Of a DNA stretch of 64,000 nt, positions 9,035-18,600 are shown piece by piece. Within the stretch, counting starts at the first letter, position 1. Each line of letters opens with the position of its first letter. The translations under genes and the position numbers were made by a program. This DNA is from CAZRUA01 sp964603125. Lineage in GTDB: Bacteria > Bacteroidota > Bacteroidia > B-17B0 > Aurantibacillaceae. The notes beneath the pieces are model-generated. The model was not told where the DNA came from and ran no database searches. It saw only the letters and a list, made by a program, of their open reading frames with translations. The stretch lies in NCBI GenBank assembly GCA_964603125.1, contig CAZRUA010000006.1:1-64000 (forward strand), written 5' to 3'.

Positions 9035-9832
9035 ATGACAGAAATAAACCTTGAACTAATCTGTTCGGAAGTGAAAAAAATAGCCTTAGAAGCGGGTACT
9101 TTTATACGAACTGAAAGAGCTAAATTTTCTAAAAATGAAATTGAAACCAAAGGGAAAAATGACTATGTAAGTTTTGTGGATAGGGGTTCGGAAAAAATAA
9201 TTGTTGATTATCTATCGCAAAAATTTCCTGAAATTGGTTTTATAGCCGAAGAAGGAAGTGGTACAAAAAACGAAAAACTAAATTGGGTTATTGATCCTTT
9301 AGACGGAACAACCAATTTTATTCATGGTATACCCTGCTACTGTGTTAGCATAGCTTTAGTGGAAAATGAAACCGTTTTAGTTGGTGTAGTTTATGAAGTA
9401 AGTAATGACAAACTTTATTCTAGTTTTGGCAACGAAAAATCATATTGCAATGAGCAAGTAATTTCTTGTTCAAACTCCAACAACCTAAATGATTGCTTAA
9501 TAGCAACGGGATTACCTGTAAATAATTTTGCAAAAAACAGCAATTATTTTGAAGTCATTGATTTTTTTATGCGCAACACACGAGGTGTTAGAAGAATTGG
9601 GGCAGCCGCTGCCGACCTTTGTTTTGTGGCTGAAGGGACAATGGATGCGTTTTTTGAATACAACCTAAAACCTTGGGATGTTGCTGCGGGAATTTTAATC
9701 GCGAAAAACGCAGGCTGCATAATTAAAGATTTTAATATGGGACATAACTTTATTTTCGGCGGACAAATTATGTGTGCCTCCGATAAAATAAGCGGCAGTT
9801 TTTTTGAAGTGGTATCAAAAAAAATGAGGTAA
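9035..9832 (+). CDS. suhB: Inositol monophosphatase family protein (SuhB-like)
   Basis: Mg2+-dependent phosphatase of the FIG/IMPase superfamily, hydrolysing myo-inositol 1-phosphate or related sugar phosphates; some members help rRNA transcription complexes. From the ATG at 9035 it has 265 aa, the usual family length. Metal-binding motifs are intact: AEEG (Glu72/Glu73), WVIDPLDGTTNF with Asp87 and Asp90, and WDVAAGILIAKNAG near the C-terminus. An upstream TTG would add nine residues (start MYFYVLNQN) without family support. It is divergent from the E2 gene and convergent with an unknown gene. The stop codon is inside the stem of a bidirectional terminator. The exact substrate is unknown. Confidence 0.9.
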   Translation: MTEINLELICSEVKKIALEAGTFIRTERAKFSKNEIETKGKNDYVSFVDRGSEKIIVDYLSQKFPEIGFIAEEGSGTKNEKLNWVIDPLDGTTNFIHGIPCYCVSIALVENETVLVGVVYEVSNDKLYSSFGNEKSYCNEQVISCSNSNNLNDCLIATGLPVNNFAKNSNYFEVIDFFMRNTRGVRRIGAAAADLCFVAEGTMDAFFEYNLKPWDVAAGILIAKNAGCIIKDFNMGHNFIFGGQIMCASDKISGSFFEVVSKKMR

Positions 9833-9853
9833 GCATTTTACTTACCTCATTTT
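9821..9853. terminator. Bidirectional terminator between suhB and the 271-aa gene
   Basis: Perfect 13-bp inverted repeat AAAATGAGGTAAG / CTTACCTCATTTT with a 7-base loop, flanked by T-rich sequence on the plus strand and by an A-run (T-run on the minus strand) on the other side. The suhB codons for Met-Arg-stop form part of the left arm. The convergent gene ends 20 bases further on. Confidence 0.85.
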
Positions 9854-9872
9854 TAAAATTTATTTTATTTGA

Positions 9873-10688
9873 TTACGGTTCAAGATTACAATTTACCTTT
9901 AACCATTCCATTACGTTATTTTTATTTGCTTTACCATAAAAATCATTTAAGTAAGCAATTGTTTCATCAACCTTTTCAGAGTAAGACTTACCTTCAACCT
10001 CTTTTAACATGATGTTAATTTCTGATTTTAAAGTTTCGTCGTTTGGAGTTATTAAAGCAAACTCATTAATTAAAGTTGATGTTTTACTATCCGACATGTA
10101 GAACAACTTATACTTATTCTCATCTGGCGCAGAAATAGCTTTTCCATCAACCATCAATAATTCTGTTTTATCGAAAACCAATTTATCGTTCTCATAAGAT
10201 AATTTTTTGTTAATCTCTTCTCCTTTGTATTTGTATCTTAAATAAAAGAAACTATTATCTCCCATAGGATAAGTTTCTTTATTAATTGAAACCTTTAATT
10301 TATTTAAAACAACAATGTTACCAGTAAATAAATTTTGCAGATCTAAAATATTATTCACCGCTCCACTTCTTGAACTCACGTTATTACTTGCAGGCAAAAG
10401 ATTTGCTTTAACAGTTGTTTTACTTTTATCAGCACCTGGAGCTAAAATAAATCGTCCTTTAGCTGTGCTTATAATTGCAGCTTTACTATCAGGAGTTTTA
10501 AATTCAATTTTTTCTGTCTCTGGAAACAAATCCCCTTGACTAACATTTTTCTTATTTTTAGCGTAGATAATATTTCCAGTAATCTTAATTACTTTGTATT
10601 TATCCACTTCCATTTTACGAGAGCTTTTAAAAACAAAAGTGCTCATTAAAATTAAAGCAATAACCGAAACATGTAATACTTTTCTCAT
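9873..10688 (-). CDS. Unknown membrane-anchored or secreted protein
   Basis: 271 aa, not recognised as a named family. The N-terminus (MRKVLHVSVIALILMSTFVF) is an uncleaved anchor or a signal peptide. The next stretch, IKITGNIIYAKNKKNVSQGD, followed by IEFKTPDSKAAIISTAKGRF, looks like a small beta domain of the FecR-like kind often seen in Bacteroidota envelope proteins (weak resemblance). The middle is charged and beta-rich. The C-terminus (about 215-271) is helical and carries one Cys close to the end (VNCNLEP). It stands alone, convergent with suhB and divergent from the transglutaminase gene. An exact TACTTTTG box lies upstream. Function unknown. Confidence 0.75.
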   Translation of the reverse strand: MRKVLHVSVIALILMSTFVFKSSRKMEVDKYKVIKITGNIIYAKNKKNVSQGDLFPETEKIEFKTPDSKAAIISTAKGRFILAPGADKSKTTVKANLLPASNNVSSRSGAVNNILDLQNLFTGNIVVLNKLKVSINKETYPMGDNSFFYLRYKYKGEEINKKLSYENDKLVFDKTELLMVDGKAISAPDENKYKLFYMSDSKTSTLINEFALITPNDETLKSEINIMLKEVEGKSYSEKVDETIAYLNDFYGKANKNNVMEWLKVNCNLEP

Positions 10689-10711
10689 TTCTTATTTAAT
10701 TTATTTAAAAC

Positions 10712-10748
10712 CAAAAGTACAAAAAAAACAGCACTAAATAGGAACAAA
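10712..10748 (-). promoter_or_regulatory. Possible promoter of the 271-aa gene
   Basis: On the minus strand an exact -7 box TACTTTTG lies about 23 bases before the ATG. The nearest TTTG upstream is 25 bases away, longer than the usual 19-20, so the -33 element is doubtful. Confidence 0.35.
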
Positions 10749-10820
10749 TTCATTTAAATATTACCATTCACCATCGAATGTTAATTCTGTGCAAAAAATT
10801 AAATAAGGAAAGCCTATTAA

Positions 10821-11804
10821 ATGATTAAATTTACGTTCAATTTTAACCTAAGTCGAATTTATTTGAAATTCTTTTTAAGCATATTATTTACGTTTATTTG
10901 CCTCAATATCCTTGGGCAAATAGATAACAATATTGACCTTAAAAAATTTGACTATAAAAAAGCGGATAGTATTGCTATAAATTTCCCTAAAAAAAAGTAC
11001 AAAGCTGTTACAGAAATTGTTGGTCCATTAACCGAAAAACTAACTACTGAACATGAAAAATTTAGGGCTATTTTTAGATGGATTACTGAAAATATTGAAT
11101 ACAATAAGTCTGCTGCATCTGCATCCGAAGCAGATAAAATAATAAGAAAAAATAAAGCTGTTTGTCAAGGTTTTAGTAATCTATTGAAAGAGATGTGCAA
11201 CAGTGTTAACATTGATTGCGATGTTATTGTGGGCTATACCAAAACAGAACCTAAGGACATTAACAAAAAACTAAAAAAAACCGATCATGCTTGGAACTCT
11301 GTAAAGCTATATGACAAATGGTACTTAGTTGATGTTACTTGGGCTACGAGTAAATACAATGTAACAGCTAAAAAGTTTGTTAAAGAATTTGATGAACATT
11401 ATTTCCTTACTCCTGCCGATAGATTTATTTTAGATCATTTTCCTCAAGATAAAAAATATCAATTTTTACCAAAACCTATCAAAGCGAAAAAATTCATTGC
11501 CACTCCGCTTTACTATGCCGATTACTTCCACTTAAACATAGACAATGTTATTCCTACGAAAGGAGAGTTTTCGCAAAAACAATCAAAACCTTTTGAGTTT
11601 ATTGTCGAAACAAAAACACCTATAACAAAGGCTGCTGTGCTTTTGAATTACGACGTGTACGTTACAAGTGTTGATATTAAACCGATTGAAGGTAAACCTA
11701 ATTTTTACACTTTTAGTTTTAATTTCCCTAAAGATGGATTAAATGATATTACTATTTATTTAAATGGAGTTTGTATTGTTGAATACTTAGTTCATACCAA
11801 ATAA
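10821..11804 (+). CDS. Exported transglutaminase-like protein
   Basis: 327 aa with an N-terminal signal or anchor (about residues 11-32, ending NILGQ). The transglutaminase-like cysteine-protease fold is clear: Cys115 in KAVCQGFSNLL, His156 in DHAWNSVKL and Asp171 in YLVDVTWA form the expected triad. The spacing resembles the kyphoscoliosis-peptidase-type group common in Bacteroidota. After about residue 220 comes a beta-rich C-terminal domain (FEFIVETKTPITKAAV) of unknown role. The substrate (peptide cross-linking or cleavage in the periplasm) is unknown. The following yggS starts four bases after the stop and the DMT gene two bases after that, so the three probably form one operon, though no function links them. 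Confidence 0.85.
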   Translation: MIKFTFNFNLSRIYLKFFLSILFTFICLNILGQIDNNIDLKKFDYKKADSIAINFPKKKYKAVTEIVGPLTEKLTTEHEKFRAIFRWITENIEYNKSAASASEADKIIRKNKAVCQGFSNLLKEMCNSVNIDCDVIVGYTKTEPKDINKKLKKTDHAWNSVKLYDKWYLVDVTWATSKYNVTAKKFVKEFDEHYFLTPADRFILDHFPQDKKYQFLPKPIKAKKFIATPLYYADYFHLNIDNVIPTKGEFSQKQSKPFEFIVETKTPITKAAVLLNYDVYVTSVDIKPIEGKPNFYTFSFNFPKDGLNDITIYLNGVCIVEYLVHTK

Positions 11805-11808
11805 CACC

Positions 11809-12492
11809 ATGTCGATAGCCAATAACCTTGAAGAAATAAAAAAACAGATTCCTACTACAGTTGAACTAATTGCAGTTTCTAAAACTAAACCTAATGAGCT
11901 TATTATAGAAGCATATAATGCAGGGCAAAGAGATTTTGGCGAAAACTATATTCAGGAACTGGTTGATAAAAGCGAATCATTACCCAAAGATATTAAATGG
12001 CACGCCATTGGTCATTTACAAAGCAACAAAGTAAAGTACATTGCTCCATTTGTTTATTTAATTCATGGTGTAGATAGTTTTAAATTATTACAAGAAATAA
12101 ATAAACAAGCTATAAAATTTAATCGAACAATCAATTGCCTTTTGCAAATTCATATCGCAAAAGAAGAAACAAAGTTTGGTTTAAACGCCAGCGAATGCGA
12201 AAACATAATTATATCCAAAGAATTTGACGAACTTAAAAATATCAATATTATCGGACTCATGGGCATGGCTAGTAATACTGATAACGAGAATGAAATAGAT
12301 TTAGAGTTTGCTTCTCTTAACAAATTGTTTCATTACCTAAAATCTACATTTGGCAAAAAACATAATTTAGATTTACAACATTTATCAATGGGAATGAGCA
12401 GCGATTACAAAATTGCAATTAAAAATGGCTCTACTTTAATAAGAGTAGGAAGCAGTATTTTTGGAGAACGTAACTATTCTCAAGCTAAATAA
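11809..12492 (+). CDS. yggS: YggS-family pyridoxal phosphate homeostasis protein
   Basis: 227-aa cytosolic protein that binds PLP and keeps free PLP and amino-acid pools in balance; no catalytic reaction is assigned to the family. It is a single alanine-racemase-like TIM barrel. The PLP Lys is Lys25 in IAVSKTKP, followed by the family motifs FGENYIQEL, WHAIGHLQSNK, LIHGVDS, IHIAKEETKFG and HLSMGMSSDY, and RVGSSIFGER near the end. All signature residues are present and the length is normal. It is the middle gene of the transglutaminase-yggS-DMT operon. Confidence 0.96.
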   Translation: MSIANNLEEIKKQIPTTVELIAVSKTKPNELIIEAYNAGQRDFGENYIQELVDKSESLPKDIKWHAIGHLQSNKVKYIAPFVYLIHGVDSFKLLQEINKQAIKFNRTINCLLQIHIAKEETKFGLNASECENIIISKEFDELKNINIIGLMGMASNTDNENEIDLEFASLNKLFHYLKSTFGKKHNLDLQHLSMGMSSDYKIAIKNGSTLIRVGSSIFGERNYSQAK

Positions 12493-12494
12493 AA

Positions 12495-13451
12495 GTGGGA
12501 GAATTAATCGCAATTTTAACAACACTTAGCTGGAGCATTGGAATCTTTCCATTTACTGAAGCTGCCAAAAGGCTTGGTGCAGCTGCTTTAAACCAATACA
12601 GATTATTACTTGCACATATAATAATAAGTTTAATTTTATTAATTGCATATCAATTTTCGATTCCCTATTTATTTGCTCACCCCACGAAACTTAATTTTTT
12701 ATACTTAGGACTATCGGGCATTATAGGTTTTACTTTAGGTGATTATTTCAGTTTTAAATCCTTTACACAACTTGGTCCTAAGCTAGCAAGCCTATATACC
12801 ACTATTGCACCAGGAGCTGCTTTAGTTGCAGGCTTTTTTATTTTAGACCAACGATTAAATCTCATAGGTTTAGTAGGTATTGCAATCTCAATTGCTGGGG
12901 TTATTTGGTTAACAATAAATAAAAAAGATATTGCAGCTGCTGAAAAAAGTGGTTTTGCAAGAAATAAAACTGGGATTCTATTTGGCGTTTTAGGTGCTTG
13001 TTGTCAAGGATTTGGTTTAGTGCTTTCAAAACTAGGATTAGAAGAATTGATTAACGGAGAGAAAATTGAAATTTTGCACGGAGTATGGATAAGGCTATTA
13101 GCGGCATGGTTAGCTGCCTTTGTTATTTCAATATTTACAGGCCGCTTTATTTCCAATTCCAAACCAATATTTACCAATCAAAATTCTGGATTAAAATATA
13201 TGGTAGCGGGTACTTTATTCGGGCCTGTAATCGGAGTAAGTTTATCATTAATTACAATAACAAAAATGCCAGTAGCGGTTGCCCAAACTATTTTTGCCTT
13301 GCTCCCAATCTTTGTAATTCCACTAAACTATTTCTTCTACAAAGAAAAAATAACCTTGGCCTCTATCATAGCTTCGATAATAGCTGTATTGGGAGTGTTT
13401 GTTTTAATTTGGAGAGAAGAAATAACTACTTTTTTAGGTATTTCTTATTAA
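12495..13451 (+). CDS. DMT superfamily (EamA) transporter
   Basis: 318-aa inner-membrane permease with about ten hydrophobic helices in two EamA repeats (about 1-140 and 158-308). Each half ends in the usual LIGLVGIAISIAGVIWL / SIIASIIAVLGVFVL pattern. The start is GTG, two bases after the yggS stop; no nearby ATG fits because the first helix begins at once (GELIAILTTLSWSIG). The substrate (metabolite or amino-acid export) cannot be inferred. Its last 26 bases overlap the last bases of the convergent cdd gene, so the two 3' ends share sequence and no terminator is visible. Confidence 0.88.
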   Translation: MGELIAILTTLSWSIGIFPFTEAAKRLGAAALNQYRLLLAHIIISLILLIAYQFSIPYLFAHPTKLNFLYLGLSGIIGFTLGDYFSFKSFTQLGPKLASLYTTIAPGAALVAGFFILDQRLNLIGLVGIAISIAGVIWLTINKKDIAAAEKSGFARNKTGILFGVLGACCQGFGLVLSKLGLEELINGEKIEILHGVWIRLLAAWLAAFVISIFTGRFISNSKPIFTNQNSGLKYMVAGTLFGPVIGVSLSLITITKMPVAVAQTIFALLPIFVIPLNYFFYKEKITLASIIASIIAVLGVFVLIWREEITTFLGISY

Positions 13452-13917
13452 ACATAAGAGGCAATAAACTTTCGATGCTCTCTGCAATATAAATTTTTCC
13501 TTCTGCACCACCCATAATTAAACGGATACGTTTAGAATGTCTATTTTCATACTCAGCAATTGCTTGTCGGCAAGCACCGCAAGGGGTAACAGGGTCTGTT
13601 AAACTTGCGTCTGGCGCCTTATATGAAACAGCTATCGCTTTTACCGCAACGTTTGGAAATCTGGCACCAGCGCTATAGATAGCAACACGCTCAGCGCACA
13701 AACCTGATGGGTATGCAGCATTCTCTTGATTGTTTCCAATAATAATTTCACCGTTTTCAAGCAACACAGCTGAGCCAACTTGAAAATTACTGTAAGGAGC
13801 ATAAGCATCTGCAACCGCTTTTCGAGCATGTAACAACAATAATTTATCCTCGTTATTTAATTCTGAATCATTTGAATAAACATCAAATGACGAAACAATT
13901 TGAATTTTACTTTGCAT
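13426..13917 (-). CDS. cdd: Cytidine deaminase
   Basis: Zinc enzyme (163 aa) converting cytidine or deoxycytidine to uridine or deoxyuridine in pyrimidine salvage. Motifs: YAPYSNFQVGSA (substrate loop), NQENAAYPSGLCAER with zinc Cys74 and catalytic Glu76, and PCGACRQ with zinc Cys113 and Cys116. The N-terminal 25 residues are longer than in the short tetrameric form. It starts three bases after the ispF stop, so the two are cotranscribed. Its 3' end overlaps the convergent DMT gene. cdd next to porV/porU is a known arrangement in Flavobacterium, recalled from family knowledge; here ispF lies between. Confidence 0.96.
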   Translation of the reverse strand: MQSKIQIVSSFDVYSNDSELNNEDKLLLLHARKAVADAYAPYSNFQVGSAVLLENGEIIIGNNQENAAYPSGLCAERVAIYSAGARFPNVAVKAIAVSYKAPDASLTDPVTPCGACRQAIAEYENRHSKRIRLIMGGAEGKIYIAESIESLLPLMFNKKYLKK

Positions 13918-13920
13918 AAC

Positions 13921-14403
13921 TTAATTCTCTTTATATATAAGCGCTACCGCATAAGCATTTACTCCCTCTTCTTTACCAACATAACCAAGCTTTTCATTGG
14001 TAGTCGCTTTTATTGAAACACAATCAACATCAATATTCATTACCTCCGCTAAAATTTTCTGCATACTAGTTATGTGCGGATTTATTTTAGGTTGTTCAAT
14101 GCTTAATGTAGCATCTACATTTCCAATTTTATACTTTTTCTCTTTTAAAAGTTGTGTAACCTCAGCTAACAACTTTTTACTATCAATTCCAGCATATTTT
14201 GGATTTGTATTTGAAAAATGAAAACCAATATCTCGCAAATTAGCTGCACCTAAAAGAGCATCGCAAATTGCATGAATCAAAACATCTGCATCACTATGAC
14301 CAAGTAAACCTAAATGATATTCTAACTTAACACCACCCAACCAAAGCTCTCTGCCCTCTGTTAAAGGATGAACATCGTAACCAAAACCCACTCTTATATT
14401 CAT
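13921..14403 (-). CDS. ispF: 2-C-methyl-D-erythritol 2,4-cyclodiphosphate synthase
   Basis: MEP-pathway enzyme (160 aa) that cyclises CDP-methylerythritol 2-phosphate to MEcPP on the way to isoprenoids. The zinc ligands are visible: Asp10 and His12 in GYDVHP, and His44 in ADVLIHAICDALLGA. GHSDAD, DIGFHFSN and the C-terminal KATTNEKLGYVGKEEG (substrate-binding Thr and Glu) are intact. Length is standard. It starts only about 18 bases past the terminator hairpin that follows porV, and cdd follows after three bases. No clear promoter box was found, so readthrough from porU-porV is possible. Confidence 0.97.
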   Translation of the reverse strand: MNIRVGFGYDVHPLTEGRELWLGGVKLEYHLGLLGHSDADVLIHAICDALLGAANLRDIGFHFSNTNPKYAGIDSKKLLAEVTQLLKEKKYKIGNVDATLSIEQPKINPHITSMQKILAEVMNIDVDCVSIKATTNEKLGYVGKEEGVNAYAVALIYKEN

Positions 14404-14420
14404 AATCTATTTAGAAAGAA

Positions 14421-14443
14421 AAAGCTCCATTAAATGGAGCTTT
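14421..14443 (-). terminator. Terminator downstream of porV
   Basis: Nine-bp stem AAAGCTCCA / TGGAGCTTT around a 5-base loop, followed on the minus strand by TTTTTCTTTC. It sits just past the porV stop and just before ispF. Confidence 0.8.
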
Positions 14444-14462
14444 CACGTTTATTTTTATTGAA

Positions 14463-15671
14463 TTATTTATCCGATTCGTTTTGTTTTTTAAACGCATCAA
14501 AGTCAAACGACAAGGTAAATCGTAAAGTATTTTGCAATGGATTACGTTGTACAATTGGAATTAAGTAAGCGAAATCTAAACCAAATACATTGTATTTAAC
14601 ACCAGCACCTAAAGTAAAAAACTTACGGTTACCTTTTGTTCTATCCTCATTAAAATAACCTGCGCGAACAGCAAATTGTTTGTTGTACCAATATTCTAAA
14701 CCAATTTGATAAATGATTTCCTTAAGCTCTTCTTTACCACCACCCGGAGCATCATTAAAAGAACCAAACATACCTGAAGCAATACTTCTGTTAGGATCTT
14801 TGCCAGCAATAATATTTCCATTTACATCATAAGTTGGTGGTGTTGGAACCATTAACTTATTAATATCAACTGCAACTGCAAAACTATTTGCATCATCTAA
14901 ATCGATTCTTAAATAAGAACCCAATTTCATATTAATAGGAATAAAATCCTTAGCGTCAGCGCTTCCATTATCTGTGTAAGAAATTTTTGTTCCAATATTT
15001 GACAAGTTTAAACCTATATTAAATTCAGTTTTCTTGTCTGAAATTTTCATTTTTGTATCGTGATACATCATGGATAAATCCACAGCAAATGCTTTTCCAG
15101 CATGAGTTGAAGCACCATTTGACAAAGGAATACCACTTGTTAAATTAGAATAGATATAACGCATTGCCATACCTCCCGAAAATTTATCGCCTAACTGACG
15201 CGCGTAGCCTAAATCCAAAGCAAACTCATTAGGGCGGTAATTTCCAATAGTATTACCAACGATGTCAGTAAAAGTAATATTACCTAAAGAAAAATACCTT
15301 AAAGAACCACCTACCGAAGATCGCTTATCTAACTTTGTGTAGCCTGATAAGTAAGCTAAGTTTATATCTGGAACCAATTGACGTAACCAAGGAGAATAAG
15401 AAACTGCAATACCCACTTTTTTGTCTGCAAATGCCAATTTACTAGTATTCCAATGAAACGAATTTGCATCAGCACTTGTTGCAACACCGCACTCGCCCAT
15501 ACCACCCGCTCTTGAATCTGGAGCAATCAATAAAAAAGGAACAGCCGTTGTAATTGTATTTATTCCTCCATTTAATTGATTGGTAGATATTTGAGAATTT
15601 CCAACTAACGCAAATAAACTTAATGCGCTAATTGCAAATTGTATTTTTCCTCTATTATTCATCATCTTCAT
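14463..15671 (-). CDS. porV: Type IX secretion outer-membrane protein PorV (LptO)
   Basis: Outer-membrane beta-barrel (402 aa from the ATG at 15671) of the FadL-like PorV family, the shuttle that carries T9SS cargo from the translocon to the sortase. A signal peptide lies in the first 30 residues (KIQFAISALSLFALVGNSQ). The family N-terminal pattern follows: TAVPFLLIAPDSRAGGMGE, SFHWNTSKLAF, and SYSPWLRQLVPDINLAYLSG. The last strands (FTLGAGVKYNVFGLDFAY, NTLRFTLSFDF) end the barrel. A GTG five codons earlier is a possible alternative start. It is 27 bases after the porU stop and is followed by a terminator, so porU-porV is one unit. Confidence 0.95.
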   Translation of the reverse strand: MKMMNNRGKIQFAISALSLFALVGNSQISTNQLNGGINTITTAVPFLLIAPDSRAGGMGECGVATSADANSFHWNTSKLAFADKKVGIAVSYSPWLRQLVPDINLAYLSGYTKLDKRSSVGGSLRYFSLGNITFTDIVGNTIGNYRPNEFALDLGYARQLGDKFSGGMAMRYIYSNLTSGIPLSNGASTHAGKAFAVDLSMMYHDTKMKISDKKTEFNIGLNLSNIGTKISYTDNGSADAKDFIPINMKLGSYLRIDLDDANSFAVAVDINKLMVPTPPTYDVNGNIIAGKDPNRSIASGMFGSFNDAPGGGKEELKEIIYQIGLEYWYNKQFAVRAGYFNEDRTKGNRKFFTLGAGVKYNVFGLDFAYLIPIVQRNPLQNTLRFTLSFDFDAFKKQNESDK

Positions 15672-15698
15672 AAAAAATCTAATCACAAATTTAATAAA

Positions 15699-18600
15699 TT
15701 AATTTAATATCACTAGTTTTTCAATTTTTTGAGCTATGTTGCCTTCTGAGTCTTTCAGCCTAACCTTATACACATATACTCCACGTCCAATTTTATCTCC
15801 ATAATCATCTTTGCCATCCCAAGCAATACCTTCTGTTCTGTAACCACTATTGATAACATTTTGTTGAATCGTTTTCACAAGCTTACCACTTACAGTATAA
15901 ATTTGAATTTCAACATTTAATTGCGAACAGCATTGATTGTGCTCTAGATAAAACTGAGTGTTAGTACTAAATGGATTAGGATAATTCAGTACATGTTTTA
16001 GCGCCAACTCACTCGATTGTGCTACAACAAACTCGGTATAAGATGAACTGGAATTATTTTGCACGTCCCATACTTTTAAACTTAGTGTATGATTACCTTC
16101 ACTCAACGAACTAAGTGGATAGCTTACTTTTCCAGATTGATACGAGTTAACATCACTTTGATAGTAGTCATTCAACACCAAAGAATTATTTGTTTGAGCA
16201 TCCAGCACAGCTACTATATCATGCCCTATACCATTTCCAACTGTGTTCACTCCAATCGAATCAAAAATTTCAGCATAAATGGTTGGGTTTTCATTTGTAG
16301 TTCCGCCAAACACAAATTTATTGTCATTCATAAATAACTTTACTTCTGGACCTTGAGTATCCAATTTTGCGGATGTATCACTTCCCCCTATTAATATGTT
16401 GTTGTAATATCCTGCAGCATCATCTAATCCATTTTGTGCATAGTAACTTATTTTACCTATACCATAAGCATAGTTAATATCCTTTGGAACAATAAAACTA
16501 AACTCAAAATCGCCATTTGTCACCGATGCTAAACCTTTGTATATTATACTCCTTTGCAAATTAAAATTCATTGGTGTAGAATAAGGAGCTCCGTCATTTC
16601 CTAATGTTGTAAAAGTACTAGACTTGTCATAAACGGTAGGATACAAACCTCCGTTAAAACTAGTTAATTTTGTACCTGATTCATTTCCCACATAACCTTT
16701 AACAGTTACTTTACTCAATGCCCTTAATGTATCATTAACATTAACTACAACAGGGTGTGAATTAATCTCTGTAGTATAAACTGTTTCCTTAGGATAAGCC
16801 AAAGGTAAAGCAGGATCGCCAAGTAAACTGAAATGATAAAAAGTACCATTTGCAACAACTTTCGAATTAAAAATTAAATCCCCCATTTTTGGCACTTTGC
16901 CAGAATAGTTTAAAGCCTTATCAAAAAACGGATAAGATAAAGGTCTTGAATCGGCTGTTGTAGCTAATCGCGTGGTGGTAAACAAAGCTATTCCTCCACC
17001 ACCAGAATTTAACAAAACATATTCTCCCGCCGAAGTTCTTCCAGGATCATCAAATCGGCTAAACTCACAAGTTACCGTTAAAAACATAGGTAAATTATTT
17101 ACGTTTTTCCAACCTTGAATTGCGGCCAAATTAATTGCATCTTCGCCTGTTAAACCAAGTTCTCCGCCATGTCCATTAAAATCAACTATCAATGCACCCT
17201 TTTCTATTTGCTTATTAATAGCTGCAACTGCATCTGGATATCTTTGCCCTCCCGGTGTCGAAATTTGATTAAATGCATCCAAATATATTTTATTGATATT
17301 AACTGTTTTATTATAAACTGCAATAGGATTTGAAATATCTTCACACTGATCTTGAAATTCGTTTCCTTCTTCATCATCCGCAATAAAACAAATTGTATTA
17401 CGCCAATCTCCCATCGAATTACCTGATAAGGTATTGCAGTTATTTACATTATTAGATAACGAATAATTTAGATTTTGCTTTCGGTAATTCAATATTTTTT
17501 GAACAACAACATTTGCTTCATTAGTTGAATGAACAGGTAAACGCCCTACTGCCACATCTATAAAACTAGTAAGTGCCGGAACCCCTTCTGTTGGACCAAG
17601 AAAAGCATAGTAATCGTCAATTACCTTACTTGAAATGTAAGACAAACTATTATCCGTTTGTACTGTAGGTATAAAATTTGTGTTGCTATTTGTGTTTCTG
17701 TTTTTATTATTATAAGAACCATCACCAAATAATAAAACGTAACGTGGGGTTTCATTCGGATCTGTTGATCGTTCATATAACATTCTAATATAATCTCTTA
17801 TCGCCGTGGCGTCTTGCGCACCAGATGAAAACTCATTATATATATCATCGGTAGTAACTACATGACTGCTCAAAGTATCGTATTGTATATGATAACTTGC
17901 AAGTTGTTGTGCCTGACTTAAAAACATTGGATGAGTAACTATAACTAAATCAACAGGCAAATGCGAATGCAAATTTTGATTCGGTACTAAACCTACTTTT
18001 GTTGGAGTTAAATAACCTGTGTTACCAAAAATAAAATAATTATCAAGGCTTGAACTTTGAGCGATAAAATCTCCATTGTTTCCTACCAAATTATATTGCT
18101 GTTCTTTAATATTTAAAGGGTCACTAACATTCCAAATTTTAGTAGTTAAGTTAAGACCAGAAATCTGATATTGAGTTGTTTTTCCAATTGCTTTATAATC
18201 TCTAAATCCCATTTGATTCCCTACCATAATTAAATTTCTTCGTGCGTTTAAACGAATATAATTTAACCAACCCGTTTTATTATCTGAAGGTTTTGATACT
18301 GTTACCGAAAACGACGATGAATTATTTGGGAAAATAACTGCAGATGAACCCGGACGAGCAATGTCATCTGTATAGCTTGTACCCGTATTATTGTATGGTA
18401 TTTGCGCTGTACCATTTGGATAACTCATATTAAAATAAGATGTAACAAAACCAGAAACTGCATATCTTCCGGCAATACTTGTAAGCATTCTCACAGAATC
18501 ACCTTGGACAATGTTTGGAAACGAAAACCCAAAACTGTATGAAAGTAAAATATCGTAAAACTCACCATAAAACTCTCTACCTGATTTAACTAAGTTGCTT

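Noticed and set aside
13085..13492. 135-codon plus-strand reading frame
   Set aside because: Lies in another frame of the DMT gene and runs into cdd; composition is that of a shadow, with no domain.
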